A stretch of 64,000 nt of DNA from an uncultured Roseburia sp. (GCA_947062675.1 CAMSQM010000012.1:1-64000), one strand, 5' to 3'; numbered from the stretch's first letter, positions 28,040 through 36,707 are shown. Numbers and translations: made by a program. Notes: a model not told the origin generated them from the letters alone.

Positions 28040-29371
28040 CTACGGTTCCAGACGGCTTAAATCTCTCGGAAATAATGTCGTCTCACGCACATTGTCCCCG
28101 CCCGTCAGCTTCATGGTCAGCCGCTCAAGGCCGATGCCGAGCCCTCCGTGCGGCGGCATCCCGTACCGGAATGCCGCCAGATACGCTTCCATTCCCTCCG
28201 TCTGCACGCCGCGCTTTTGCATCTTTTCCAGAAGCCGGTGATAGTCGTGGATGCGCTGTCCCCCGGTAGTAATCTCCATCCCCCTGAAAAGAAGATCAAA
28301 ACTTAAAGTATAAGCCGGATCTTCCGGATCTTCCATCGCGTAGAACGGGCGCTTTTTCGACGGATAATGTGTGATAAACACGAAGTCCGCCCCGTATTCC
28401 TCCTGAAAATACCGGCCGGCCAGCGCCTCCTCCTCCGGCTCAAGGTCATAGGGACTGCGTATCTGACGCCCGTATTTCTCCGAAACCAGCTGCTTTGCCA
28501 CATCAAAGCGGACGGCAGGAATCTTTTCCACATCCGGTAGCGTGACGCCCAGTATTTTCAGCTCTTTCGCGTAATCCCGCTGAAGAAGCCCTGTCATATA
28601 CTGCAGATATCCGGTCTCCATCCCCATAATATCCTCGAAACCGTCGATATAGCCCATCTCAAAATCCAGACTTGTGTATTCATTCAGGTGCCGCCTGGTG
28701 CTGTGCTTCTCCGCCCGGAACACCGGCGCCGTCTCAAAGACCCTGTCGAATACGCCCACCATCATCTGCTTGTAAAACTGCGGGCTCTGCTGGAGCACCG
28801 CCGGGCGGTGAAAGTATTCCAGCCGAAAAAGGTTCGCCCCTCCCTCCGCGCTTTTCGCCCCGATTTTCGGCGTGTGAATCTCGGTGAATCCCTGACTGTA
28901 CAAAAAATCGCGGAATCCTCTGACCACGCCTTCCTGAATGCGGAACTTTGCCCGCTCCCTGATATTGCGCAGCGAGACGGCGCGGTAATCCAGGCTGGTC
29001 TCCAGCGTGGTCGGCAGCTTCCATTTCGCGACCGCAAACGGAAGCCGCTCCGCCGGTTCTGACAATATTTTTACCGTTTCCAGCAAAAGCTCCACGCCGC
29101 CCGGCGCCCGCTTTTCCACCCGGATGATCCCCTCCGCCTCAATTGTCTGCGCCTCCTTCAGATCGCTGAAACTGCATTTTGTCAAACCCTCCTCGAAAAC
29201 GCACTGCAGCAGCCCTTCCCGCTTCCGCAGAATGACAAACGCCACATCCCCCATATCGCGGATCGTGTGGACGGCCCCGTTTACCCTCACCCGTTTCCCC
29301 TCACAGTCTTCCGCCGGAAGACCGCTGATCTCCACAGTTTCTTTTTCCCTGATTCCTGTAATAAATTTCAT
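28040..29371 (-). CDS. aspS: Aspartyl-tRNA synthetase, archaeal/non-discriminating type
   Basis: 443-aa class IIb synthetase of the short archaeal-type AspRS group (the bacterial-type AspRS is about 590 aa with a GAD insertion, absent here). N-terminal OB fold (VRVNGAVHTIRDMGD), motif 2 (APVFRAEKHSTRRHLNEYT) and motif 3 (GLGIGLERLTMKLTGG) are present. Such enzymes are often non-discriminating and charge tRNA(Asn) with Asp, which GatCAB then amidates; being in one operon with gatC, gatA and gatB strongly supports that role. Expression is controlled by the T-box in its leader. Confidence 0.94.
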   Translation of the reverse strand: MKFITGIREKETVEISGLPAEDCEGKRVRVNGAVHTIRDMGDVAFVILRKREGLLQCVFEEGLTKCSFSDLKEAQTIEAEGIIRVEKRAPGGVELLLETVKILSEPAERLPFAVAKWKLPTTLETSLDYRAVSLRNIRERAKFRIQEGVVRGFRDFLYSQGFTEIHTPKIGAKSAEGGANLFRLEYFHRPAVLQQSPQFYKQMMVGVFDRVFETAPVFRAEKHSTRRHLNEYTSLDFEMGYIDGFEDIMGMETGYLQYMTGLLQRDYAKELKILGVTLPDVEKIPAVRFDVAKQLVSEKYGRQIRSPYDLEPEEEALAGRYFQEEYGADFVFITHYPSKKRPFYAMEDPEDPAYTLSFDLLFRGMEITTGGQRIHDYHRLLEKMQKRGVQTEGMEAYLAAFRYGMPPHGGLGIGLERLTMKLTGGDNVRETTLFPRDLSRLEP

Positions 29372-29406
29372 TTTATTTCATCCCCTCCAGACAAAACACC
29401 ATGATA

Positions 29407-29445
29407 CAAAAAAGCCCCGGAAAAGCAGTCCTGCTTTTCCGGGGC
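29407..29445 (-). terminator. T-box terminator hairpin of aspS
   Basis: Perfect 15-bp stem GCCCCGGAAAAGCAG (29414-29428) / CTGCTTTTCCGGGGC (29431-29445) with a two-base loop, followed on the minus strand by six Us. It ends 36 bp before the aspS ATG and is the regulated terminator of the leader. Confidence 0.93.
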
Positions 29446-29705
29446 GGGATATCGAATATTTCCTGTTATCTTCCCGCGGTACCACCCGCATTGAAAAAGA
29501 AACCGCGCAAAACGGTTCTCCTCCCACTTACATGTGCTTAACGCGCACCCACGTACTGACCTACTGTGCGTCTGCAGCCGCTTTTTGTTCAGCCAGTCTG
29601 CTCCGGAGTGTTCCCTTTCTCCCTTCTTTCCAACAGCGCTCTCAGTCGGTGACGCCGTATTCCTGTCGATGCCCGGGAGAAGAGTCTCTTTCATCGCTTT
29701 CACGG
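29408..29705 (-). ncRNA. T-box riboswitch leader of the aspS-gatCAB operon
   Basis: About 300-nt leader RNA. The T-box sequence GGGTGGTACCGCGG is at 29487-29474, able to pair with the 5' arm of the terminator region to form an antiterminator. Stem I starts near 29700 with AAAGCGATGAAAGAGAC; the stem II/III motif AGTAGG lies near 29563. Uncharged tRNA pairing with the T-box NCCA bulge would allow read-through. The specifier is probably in the segment GGAGCAGACTGGCTGAACA (about 29605-29587): GAC (Asp) fits the position best, but AAC (Asn) and GAA (Glu) also occur there, so the sensed tRNA is unsettled. Confidence 0.92.
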
Positions 29706-29720
29706 ATTCATGTTGTACCT

Positions 29721-29749
29721 TTTATACCACAACAGAATTCCGATTTCAA
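29721..29749 (-). promoter_or_regulatory. Promoter of the T-box/aspS operon
   Basis: Minus-strand TTGAAA (29749-29744), 17-bp spacer, TATAAA (29726-29721). The transcript would begin near 29714, just before stem I of the T-box. Confidence 0.82.
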
Positions 29750-29814
29750 GTATTTTCTGAAAAAAGTGCAAAAATACTGAAATATCCCGCAACCGCCCCG
29801 TTTTATGTTTCCGG

Positions 29815-29843
29815 TTGAAAAAATCCCGTTTTTCTTCTATAAT
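29815..29843 (+). promoter_or_regulatory. Promoter of the DHH phosphoesterase gene
   Basis: TTGAAA (29815-29820), 17-bp spacer, perfect TATAAT (29838-29843). With the T-box, its terminator and the divergent aspS promoter it accounts for the whole gene-free stretch 29372-29889. Confidence 0.85.
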
Positions 29844-29889
29844 GGGGATAGTCTGACTACCATCAAAACTATGCAAAGGAGACTTTATT

Positions 29890-30810
29890 ATGAGATTAGT
29901 GACACGTTCCGATTTTGACGGGCTCGCCTGCGGCGTTCTCTTAAAAGAAGCGGGGATCATCGACAGCTGGAAGTTTGCACACCCGAAAGATCTGCAGGAC
30001 GGGCTGGTGGAAGTTACGGAAAACGACTGCCTGGCAAATGTTCCTTTTGTGGATGGCTGCGGGCTGTGGTTTGACCACCATTCCAGCGAACATGAAAGAC
30101 TTCAGCTGGAAGGCCGCTACAAAGGGGAAAGCCGCATTACTCCGTCCTGCGCCCGCATTATCTACGATTATTATGGCGGGAAGGAACGCTTCCCGGATTT
30201 TGATGAGATGATGGAAGCCGTGGACAAGGTGGACTCCGGCAATCTCACCATCGATGAAATCCAGCACCCGGCAGGATGGATTCTGATCGGTTTTCTGATG
30301 GATCCCAGAACCGGCCTCGGCAGATGGCGCAATTTTACCATTTCCAATTACCAGCTCATGGAAAATCTGCTGGAGAACTGCCGTACAATGAGTGCGGAGC
30401 AGATCCTTGAGCTTCCGGACATAAAAGAACGTGTGGACGTCTATTTCGACCAGACAGCAAAGTTTATGGAGATGGTAAAAGCACACACCACGACGGACGG
30501 GAATCTGATTCTCTCCGACTTAAGAGGTGTGGATCCCATCTACTCTGGCAACCGTTTCCTGATCTACAGCATGTACCCGGAACAGAACATCTCCGCCTGG
30601 ATCGTGAGCGGCCGCGGCGGCAAAGGCTGCAGCGCTGCCGTCGGATACAGCATTTTGAACCGCTCGTGCACGCTCGATGTGGGAAGCCTGATGTTAAAAT
30701 ACAACGGCGGGGGGCACAAAAAAGTCGGAACCTGCCAGTTCAGCGATGAGGCGATGGACACAGAGCTCCCGGAAATGTTAAGGGAACTGACCGCGCTGGC
30801 AAATCAGTAA
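29890..30810 (+). CDS. DHH-family phosphoesterase (exopolyphosphatase-like)
   Basis: 306-aa cytosolic phosphoesterase. The DHH-type motifs are RSDFDGLACGVLL at the N-terminus and FDHHSSEHER near residue 60; the C-terminal DHHA1-like part carries NRSCTLDVGSLMLKYNGGGH (GGGH motif). Family members cleave polyphosphate, pyrophosphate or short oligonucleotides; this one is usually labelled exopolyphosphatase-like without proof. The ATG has AAAGGAG upstream. Single gene with its own promoter; an AraC regulator follows after two hairpins. Confidence 0.87.
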   Translation: MRLVTRSDFDGLACGVLLKEAGIIDSWKFAHPKDLQDGLVEVTENDCLANVPFVDGCGLWFDHHSSEHERLQLEGRYKGESRITPSCARIIYDYYGGKERFPDFDEMMEAVDKVDSGNLTIDEIQHPAGWILIGFLMDPRTGLGRWRNFTISNYQLMENLLENCRTMSAEQILELPDIKERVDVYFDQTAKFMEMVKAHTTTDGNLILSDLRGVDPIYSGNRFLIYSMYPEQNISAWIVSGRGGKGCSAAVGYSILNRSCTLDVGSLMLKYNGGGHKKVGTCQFSDEAMDTELPEMLRELTALANQ

Positions 30811-30846
30811 GCCGGTCGTACTTACAGGGCAGAATGTCCACAGGAA

Positions 30847-30900
30847 ACCGGCTGCGCGCAGCCGGTCTGTCTGCCGGCCGGGACGCGGCTTCGCGCCCGG
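30847..30900 (+). other. Two GC-rich hairpins before the AraC-type regulator
   Basis: A perfect 20-base palindrome (30847-30866, arms ACCGGCTGCG/CGCAGCCGGT) is followed by a stem CCGGG(A)CGCG / CGCGCCCGG with loop GCTT (30878-30900). The second stem directly abuts the SD GGAGGAGGTG. There is no T run, so these may end the DHH transcript weakly or control translation of the regulator. Confidence 0.5.
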
Positions 30901-30914
30901 GAGGAGGTGTATGT

Positions 30915-31760
30915 ATGCAGGAGTATGAAAAAGCAGGGTACTTAACATCCGGTTTCCGTTTTTTCCACATAAAAGACAGGGAACAGCGGGAATTTTCTTA
31001 CCATTATCACGATTTCCATAAGATCCTGATTCTCCTAGGCGGCGACGTCACCTACTGTGTCGAGGGGCGTTCCTATGCGCTTCTGCCCAGGGATATTGTC
31101 CTGATTCATGCCGGCGAAGTCCACCGTCCGGTGATCCACTCCGGCTGCGTGTATGACAGGATGATCCTCTACGTCTCCCCCGGCTTTCTGGCCGGATACC
31201 GGGAGCCGGAAAACGATCTGGGCCTGTGTCTGCGCAGAGCGGGCGAGGAGTCGTCGCATGTCCTGCGTTTCGAGGCATCCTGCGCCGCACGCATGGAGGG
31301 CGCTGTACGCGCGCTCGAAAACGCCCTCGCAGACGACGATTATGCCAGCGGGCTGCACCGTGAGCTTCTCTTTCTGGAATTTATGATCCAGCTCAACCGC
31401 GCGGCCCTGCACAGCCGGATAGAATTTACCGGCAGTTCCCCCTCCGACCAGAAGATCGTCGCCGTACTCGGCTATCTGAACGAGCATCTGACCGAGGAAT
31501 TTTCCATCGGGGAACTCTCCTCCCGTTTTTTCTTAAGCCGCTATTATCTGATGCACACTTTTAAGGAGCAGACCGGCTACACCATCGGGCGCTATCTCAC
31601 GACCAAACGGCTGCTGCTCGCCAAAAAGCTGATCTCAGAGGGAATGCCGATCACGGAGGTCTGCTACGCCTGCGGATTCCGGAACTATTCCACCTTTTCC
31701 CGCGCATACAAAAAAAGCTTCGGGGAATCCCCGCGGGAATTCCGCCAAAGCCTCTGTTAA
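30915..31760 (+). CDS. AraC-family transcriptional regulator with cupin sensor domain
   Basis: 281-aa regulator: an N-terminal cupin-like domain (SYHYHDFHKILILLGGDVTY, then LLPRDIVLIHAGEVHRP) and a C-terminal double helix-turn-helix (FSIGELSSRFFLSRYYLMHT and ITEVCYACGFRNYSTFSRAY). Small-molecule binding by the cupin is expected. I chose ATG 30915, which has GGAGGTG upstream; the longer frame adds 27 non-conserved residues translated from the hairpins. It converges with the pyrophosphatase gene with 4 bp between. No metabolic gene is divergent from it, so its target is unclear; the phased repeats at the galK and GH13 promoters would suit a regulator of this family. Confidence 0.92.
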   Translation: MQEYEKAGYLTSGFRFFHIKDREQREFSYHYHDFHKILILLGGDVTYCVEGRSYALLPRDIVLIHAGEVHRPVIHSGCVYDRMILYVSPGFLAGYREPENDLGLCLRRAGEESSHVLRFEASCAARMEGAVRALENALADDDYASGLHRELLFLEFMIQLNRAALHSRIEFTGSSPSDQKIVAVLGYLNEHLTEEFSIGELSSRFFLSRYYLMHTFKEQTGYTIGRYLTTKRLLLAKKLISEGMPITEVCYACGFRNYSTFSRAYKKSFGESPREFRQSLC

Positions 31761-31764
31761 ACCC

Positions 31765-33420
31765 TCACAGCCGCTCCGCCATCGCGTTCATCAGGGTCGG
31801 AATCAGCTGTTTTTTGCGCGACACAATCCCTTCCAGCAGGATTCCTCCGTCCTCCTCCCGCCTGTGAAATGCCTCGGTCAGAATTTTGCCCGCGTCATTG
31901 CCGGTATAGATCACTCTCGAGGATTCCCCGAGAATATCCGTCAGCATAACATACACCATATCCAGCTTTTTCTCACCGAGCACCTGACTCAGAAACGGCC
32001 CGAGCTGCTCTCCCAGCCGGTCCAGCTCCTCACGGCTCATCGCGCTGATCTGCGCGACTCCGAACTCGTAATCGTCCGTGTGAAATACCTTGAAATCCTG
32101 GTAAAAGATCTCCTCCGTCGTCTTATTGCTGAAATTGCTCCCCGCGCGGAACATATTCCTGGCGTGCTCTTCAATCTCCACCTCCGCGATCTCTGCGAGC
32201 TGTTTCGCCACCTCCTTATCGAGCGGCGTGCAGGTCGGCGACCGGAACATCAGCGTGTCCGAGATGATGGCTGAGAGCAGAAGTCCCGCGATCTGCTGCG
32301 GAATATCCACCCCTTTTTCCTGATACATCTGGTATATAATTGTTGACGTGCAGCCGAGAGGCTGATTCCGGAAATACACCGGCGACATGGTCTCCAGGCT
32401 CCCAAGCCGGTGGTGATCAATAATCTCCAGAATCTCCGCCTCCCCGATGCCGTCCACCGCCTGCGACTTCTCATTGTGGTCCACCAGAATAATCTGCTTT
32501 TTCTGCGTGCTCATCAGATTCCGCCGGGAAATCATGCCCATATAGCTCCCCTTCTCGTCGAGAACCGGAAAATCCCTGTGACGAACCCTCGACATGACCT
32601 CCCTCACATCGTCCACATAATCGTCGATCTGGAACGTGATCAGACCTTTTTTCGTCATATACTGTCTGATCGGCATGCTCTGATTGATCAGACGCGCCAC
32701 GGAAAATGTATCGTAGGGCGTTATGATAATCACACAGTCCCGCCTCTGGGCAAGGCTGCGGACCTCCTCGTCCACCTCCAGGCCTCCGCCGATCACAATG
32801 CAGCTGGCTCCCAGACGGATCGCCTGAATCTGTACGTCCTCGCGGTCTCCCAGAATGACAAGATCATCCTCCTGAACGCTCTCCGCCATATATTCCTGGT
32901 TGGAAGTGGCCACCACAACCTTGCCGCGCGCAAAATATGCGTGTTCATTCCCCACATGCACTTCCCCGTCCAGAGTCTCCGCGATTGCCTTGTACTGGGT
33001 TCTGGCACCCGAGAGCGCGGAATTGTCCAGCACATCCATATAGGAGGTCGCGATATCCTTGGTGACAATCACGCCGTCCACCTTCCCGGATCTGCTCACA
33101 ACCGGAAGCGTCACGACATCGAGCTTTTTCATCAGCTCCCACGCGCGCTTTAAAGAGATCCGGCTGCCGACGCCCGCCGTTCGCCGGATGCTGATATCCT
33201 TGATCTGTGTGCCCGCATACTGAACCAGTTCCGGCTCGGCAGCCCCGAACCGCTCCAGCACATAGCGCGTCTCCTCATTGATGGCGCCCGCCCGTTTTGC
33301 GACATAATGTCCGTCCCCGGTCTGATTTTTAAGGTATGTATAGGATATCGCCGCACAGATGGAATCTGTATCCGGATTCTTATGTCCCACCACCCATATT
33401 TTCTTTGTCTTCTTACCCAT
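31765..33420 (-). CDS. CBS/DRTGG-domain manganese-dependent inorganic pyrophosphatase
   Basis: 551-aa family II pyrophosphatase hydrolysing PPi to phosphate. The DHH catalytic part is split by an insert: motif VVGHKNPDTDSICAAI starts the protein, then a first CBS motif, a DRTGG domain (about residues 115-245), a second CBS (MPIRQYMTKKGLITFQ), and catalysis resumes with EIIDHHRLGS and the DHHA2 domain. The CBS pair in this subfamily binds adenine nucleotides and regulates activity. The ATG at 33420 has GGAGG seven bases upstream. It follows the coiled-coil gene by 33 bp and is probably co-transcribed. Confidence 0.94.
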   Translation of the reverse strand: MGKKTKKIWVVGHKNPDTDSICAAISYTYLKNQTGDGHYVAKRAGAINEETRYVLERFGAAEPELVQYAGTQIKDISIRRTAGVGSRISLKRAWELMKKLDVVTLPVVSRSGKVDGVIVTKDIATSYMDVLDNSALSGARTQYKAIAETLDGEVHVGNEHAYFARGKVVVATSNQEYMAESVQEDDLVILGDREDVQIQAIRLGASCIVIGGGLEVDEEVRSLAQRRDCVIIITPYDTFSVARLINQSMPIRQYMTKKGLITFQIDDYVDDVREVMSRVRHRDFPVLDEKGSYMGMISRRNLMSTQKKQIILVDHNEKSQAVDGIGEAEILEIIDHHRLGSLETMSPVYFRNQPLGCTSTIIYQMYQEKGVDIPQQIAGLLLSAIISDTLMFRSPTCTPLDKEVAKQLAEIAEVEIEEHARNMFRAGSNFSNKTTEEIFYQDFKVFHTDDYEFGVAQISAMSREELDRLGEQLGPFLSQVLGEKKLDMVYVMLTDILGESSRVIYTGNDAGKILTEAFHRREEDGGILLEGIVSRKKQLIPTLMNAMAERL

Positions 33421-33453
33421 CACTCTTCCTCCAGTCCCCGGCGTCGGGGCATT

Positions 33454-34356
33454 TTAGCGGAATACTCCCGCCGAAAACAGCAGCACCACAATCAGCAGTA
33501 TCACATTGAGGGCCGAAAATGCGGTGAGAAATTTTGTATACCCCCGGATAGAGCCGACCCCTCTCTCCATCTCATCCATTTTTTCAATCTTCGTGTCAAA
33601 TTCGTTAAACAGATCCTGAATATTGCGGTAACATTTGACATTCTCGGAGTGCACCTTCTCGGAGAGATCCGTTTTAATGGAATCGAGCTGTGCCGTCGCG
33701 TCCTCCAGAAGCGTCCGGACCTCCGCAAGCTGTCCCTCGCTCAGCCGCTTGTTCGCGATGGCCTGTTCCTCCAGAAACTGCTTATTCCGCAGAATCTGCT
33801 CCTCGCTCAGCTCCCGGATCGCCGCAATCTGCTCCCCGCTCAGATTCCTGCTCGCCTCAATCTGCTCCGCGTTCAGCCTGCGGTTCGCCTCAAGCTGCGT
33901 CTCCCCCGCCTGCTCAATCCCGTATATCTGGTTGGAGATGCTGATCTCCATCTCGGTAAGCTTGTCCGTCACCTTTGCGACGAGGTTGTCCACCTTCTGA
34001 TTGAAATCCGTCGTAATTCTGTCCGCTTCCTCCTGGCGCTCCGTTAAAATCTGCGCCAGCTCCTGCGCTTTATCTTCTCTTTCGCTCACAATCGACTGCA
34101 GCTCGGAGACTTTGCTCTCCTTGGCCGCAAGCAGCTGCTGCAGCTGCTTCGCCTTCTCCCTGAACTCGTCGATCTGACTTAACAAGAAATCATCTTTTTC
34201 CACTATCGTCTGTGTCCTTTCCGGCTCCTGTGCAATCTCTGGCATACGGCCCGCTTTCTCTGTGCGCGATGCCCCGGCTCCCTGCCCCGGCCTCCGCGTC
34301 ACTCCGGGCTTTTCCGGATGAACCTGCGGAAATAACGTCCGAAACAGATTGGCCAT
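33454..34356 (-). CDS. Tail-anchored coiled-coil protein with 11-residue repeats
   Basis: 300-aa protein of unknown function. After a basic, Pro/Gly-rich N-terminus (about 1-45) comes a long coiled coil (about 50-275). Residues about 148-213 hold six back-to-back 11-residue units: EANRRLNAEQI, EASRNLSGEQI, AAIRELSEEQI, LRNKQFLEEQA, IANKRLSEGQL, AEVRTLLEDAT. A single C-terminal membrane helix (about 278-297) leaves only three residues after it, so the bulk faces the cytoplasm. SD GAGGAGG precedes the ATG. It is transcribed before the pyrophosphatase. A scaffold or spacer role is a guess. Confidence 0.85.
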   Translation of the reverse strand: MANLFRTLFPQVHPEKPGVTRRPGQGAGASRTEKAGRMPEIAQEPERTQTIVEKDDFLLSQIDEFREKAKQLQQLLAAKESKVSELQSIVSEREDKAQELAQILTERQEEADRITTDFNQKVDNLVAKVTDKLTEMEISISNQIYGIEQAGETQLEANRRLNAEQIEASRNLSGEQIAAIRELSEEQILRNKQFLEEQAIANKRLSEGQLAEVRTLLEDATAQLDSIKTDLSEKVHSENVKCYRNIQDLFNEFDTKIEKMDEMERGVGSIRGYTKFLTAFSALNVILLIVVLLFSAGVFR

Positions 34357-34382
34357 ATACGCCTCCTCTCATATATAAGGGT

Positions 34383-34411
34383 ATTCTATCATTATCATTT
34401 TTCTTTGTAAA
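34383..34411 (-). promoter_or_regulatory. Promoter of the coiled-coil/pyrophosphatase operon
   Basis: Minus-strand TTTACA (34411-34406), 17-bp spacer, TAGAAT (34388-34383), 27 bp upstream of the start codon. Confidence 0.65.
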
Positions 34412-34433
34412 GCTGTAAAACTCCCGGGTGCGC

Positions 34434-35546
34434 TTAAGAAAGCTCCCTCAGAATTCTCTCAAGTATCCGCTCTTTCTCAGCGTGGCTGTCCCTTCCCATC
34501 CCAACGGCGACCCGCACCGCGGTCTCAGACACCCCGTTTTCCCGCAGAAACCGCACATCTTCGCCCGTCTCCATCCCGTTCCGGTACCGGTACACCGTGC
34601 CGTTGATCCCTTCAAACAGCTTTACCAGCTCCGGAAACCGCCGCTCCCTGTCCAGAATATTCTGCCCGCAGCGCTCCTGCTCCAGTCCCGCCGTCGCGAT
34701 AATCTGCATTGCTATGCGCAGCTCACCCGTCACGTCGGAAGCCTCCATCAGCACGTCCGGGCGTTCCTTTCTTCGCTTTAGAAAGTATTCCTTCGCCCCC
34801 CGGATATCCCCGCGCAGAAAATATCCGGCCAGCTTTTGTTTTAATTCCCTCGTCTCCGCCTTCTCGCCGAGCATTCCAACCCTGCACTCGCACACCTTAA
34901 GCCCGCGGACCCTCACCCACACCAGCAGGAGAAATTCCGAGATAAACCCAAAAACACGTTTGTGATAATCATCCTCCCCCGTCTCAGGGTCAATCCGCTC
35001 CGCCACCCGGAAAAAAATCCCAAACAGCCACGCGCAGTACTCGTCAAAGAGGACTTTCGAGGTGATAAGCATATTTCCAAAATACGTCTCCGTTCCGTTT
35101 ACCAGATCAAGAAACGTCCCGTAATACGCGGGGTAACACTCCCTGATCACCGTCCCCGTCATGTCGAGCGCTTTCTGATTGTGATTGGCTGAAAATCCAT
35201 AATAATAAGAATTGTTCAGTTTTACCCGCTTTGTCGTAATCAGATCGTAATCGTGCAAAAGAGACTCAATCTCTGCTTTTGTGAAAACCTGATCCTGCCC
35301 GTTGAGTAAATAGCGGCGGTAATGGCAGGTCCCTATGTATTCCGGATCGTGGCAGTTCTTCCAGAGCCAGTAAAAACCTGTGAGTTCACTGTAGTAACAG
35401 TTCAGACCGGAAATATTCTCTCCCGTATCGTCGCCCGGATAGCCCAGATCCGCTGCGCCCGCGCGGCCGACATGCAGGGGCGCATAGAGAGGATCGCCCG
35501 GAACTTCAAAAGGCCTGTGCGTCATAATAAAAATGCGGATATCCAT
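34434..35546 (-). CDS. DUF4422-domain protein, putative glycosyltransferase
   Basis: 370-aa cytosolic protein. The N-terminal 225 residues match the DUF4422 pattern: IFIMTHRPFEVP, GLNCYYSELTGFYWLWKN, YIGTCHYRRYL and GNMLITSKVLFDEYC. DUF4422 proteins are usually linked to capsule or surface-polysaccharide glycosyltransfer. The C-terminal part (about 230-370), rich in Arg and Glu with a short helical pattern, has no family I recognise. ATG 35546 has GAGGAAAC upstream; the TTG before it is not needed. It stands alone between a regulatory palindrome and the coiled-coil gene. Confidence 0.8.
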   Translation of the reverse strand: MDIRIFIMTHRPFEVPGDPLYAPLHVGRAGAADLGYPGDDTGENISGLNCYYSELTGFYWLWKNCHDPEYIGTCHYRRYLLNGQDQVFTKAEIESLLHDYDLITTKRVKLNNSYYYGFSANHNQKALDMTGTVIRECYPAYYGTFLDLVNGTETYFGNMLITSKVLFDEYCAWLFGIFFRVAERIDPETGEDDYHKRVFGFISEFLLLVWVRVRGLKVCECRVGMLGEKAETRELKQKLAGYFLRGDIRGAKEYFLKRRKERPDVLMEASDVTGELRIAMQIIATAGLEQERCGQNILDRERRFPELVKLFEGINGTVYRYRNGMETGEDVRFLRENGVSETAVRVAVGMGRDSHAEKERILERILRELS

Positions 35547-35582
35547 CAATGTTTCCTCGTCTCTTTCTCCAAAAATCCTGTA

Positions 35583-35631
35583 ACTTCATATCTGTGAAGT
35601 CCAGTTTAGCACAGGAGCGCGGAATTTTCCA
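35583..35631 (-). promoter_or_regulatory. Possible promoter and palindrome upstream of the DUF4422 gene
   Basis: Minus-strand TGGAAA (35631-35626), 17-bp spacer, TAAACT (35608-35603) preceded by TG (extended -10). Right after the -10 is the palindrome ACTTCA-N6-TGAAGT (35583-35600), placed like a repressor operator at the transcription start. Confidence 0.5.
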
Positions 35632-35651
35632 CAGAATTTGCGTGACATCCA

Positions 35652-35673
35652 TAAAACTGCCCCGCCGCGGCAG
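35652..35673 (-). terminator. Probable terminator after lactate dehydrogenase
   Basis: Minus-strand CTGCC / GGCAG stem (35673-35669 with 35661-35657), GC loop, followed by TTTTAT. Nearby longer GC-rich palindromes (35670-35710) may extend it. Short stem, so moderate support. Confidence 0.45.
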
Positions 35674-35744
35674 CTGCCTGCCGCCGGCCGGCAGGGAATC
35701 ACCCGTGCCGGCCAGAGCGCGCAGACGGACAAAATCAGGGATTC

Positions 35745-36707
35745 CTATATTCCATGCTCCTCATGGATCATCCGGTTGATCTCTTTTAACATTTTTGCGG
35801 ATTTTTCCAGAAGTCCCCTCTCCTCCTCGTCCAGTGAGATGGGGATAACATCCTCCACCCCGTCTTTTCCCACGATTGCGGGCATACTTAAAACCACGTC
35901 CTCCATGCCATAGAGTCCGTGCATCATCGAGGATACCGGCAGAATCGACTGCTCGTTGCGAATAATACACTCGCAGATGCGCTTTACCGCCATCGCAATC
36001 CCGTAATATGTCGCCTGTTTTTTGTCAATAATCTCGTAAGCGCTGTTCTTTACCTCCTCATAAATCCGGTCCTCCGATTCCTCATGCGCAAAATGGCCGC
36101 GCATCTCACAGAACTCGCTCAGCCTTACGCCGGAAACATTGACACTGGACCACGCCGCAAGCTCGCTGTCGCCGTGTTCGCCGATGATAAACGCGTGAAC
36201 GCTGCGGTTATCCACCCCTAAGTGCTCCCCGATCAGATACTTCAGACGCGCGGTGTCAAGAACGGTTCCCGAGCCGATCACGCGGTGCTCCGGAAAACCG
36301 GACAGTTTTATGGCGGTATATGTCAGGATATCCACAGGATTTGAGACAATCAGAAGAATGCCCTCGCAGCCCCGCGCCGCAATTTCAGGAATAATACTCT
36401 GAAATACTTTCACATTTTTGTGAATCAGATCAAGCCTCGTCTCATCCGGCTTCTGATTCGCTCCGGCTGTCACAATAATGACCCCGGCGTCCACGATATC
36501 ATCATAACTTCCCGCGTAAATTCTGACCGGCCGCGCAAATGGCAGGCCGTGGCTGATGTCCATCGCCTCCCCCTCCGCTCTGTCGCGATCCACATCAATC
36601 ATCACCATCTCCGAAAAAATACCGCTCTGCATCAGCGCAAATGCCGCAGATGAACCGACAAACCCGCAGCCGATCATCGCCGCTTTCTGGATATTCACTC
36701 TCTCCAC
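35745..36707 (-). CDS. ldh: L-lactate dehydrogenase
   Basis: NAD-dependent L-2-hydroxyacid dehydrogenase (320 aa), reducing pyruvate to L-lactate to regenerate NAD during fermentation. Rossmann start MIGCGFVGSSAAFAL, loop DETRLDL with catalytic Arg, IVSNPVDILT, and the catalytic His in IIGEHGDSELAAW. The start codon is GTG at 36707 with AGGAGGAG directly upstream; no ATG gives the correct length. It could be malate dehydrogenase-like, but the loop residues favour lactate. It follows the cysteine desulfurase by 93 bp, which includes a short GC hairpin. Confidence 0.93.
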   Translation of the reverse strand: MERVNIQKAAMIGCGFVGSSAAFALMQSGIFSEMVMIDVDRDRAEGEAMDISHGLPFARPVRIYAGSYDDIVDAGVIIVTAGANQKPDETRLDLIHKNVKVFQSIIPEIAARGCEGILLIVSNPVDILTYTAIKLSGFPEHRVIGSGTVLDTARLKYLIGEHLGVDNRSVHAFIIGEHGDSELAAWSSVNVSGVRLSEFCEMRGHFAHEESEDRIYEEVKNSAYEIIDKKQATYYGIAMAVKRICECIIRNEQSILPVSSMMHGLYGMEDVVLSMPAIVGKDGVEDVIPISLDEEERGLLEKSAKMLKEINRMIHEEHGI

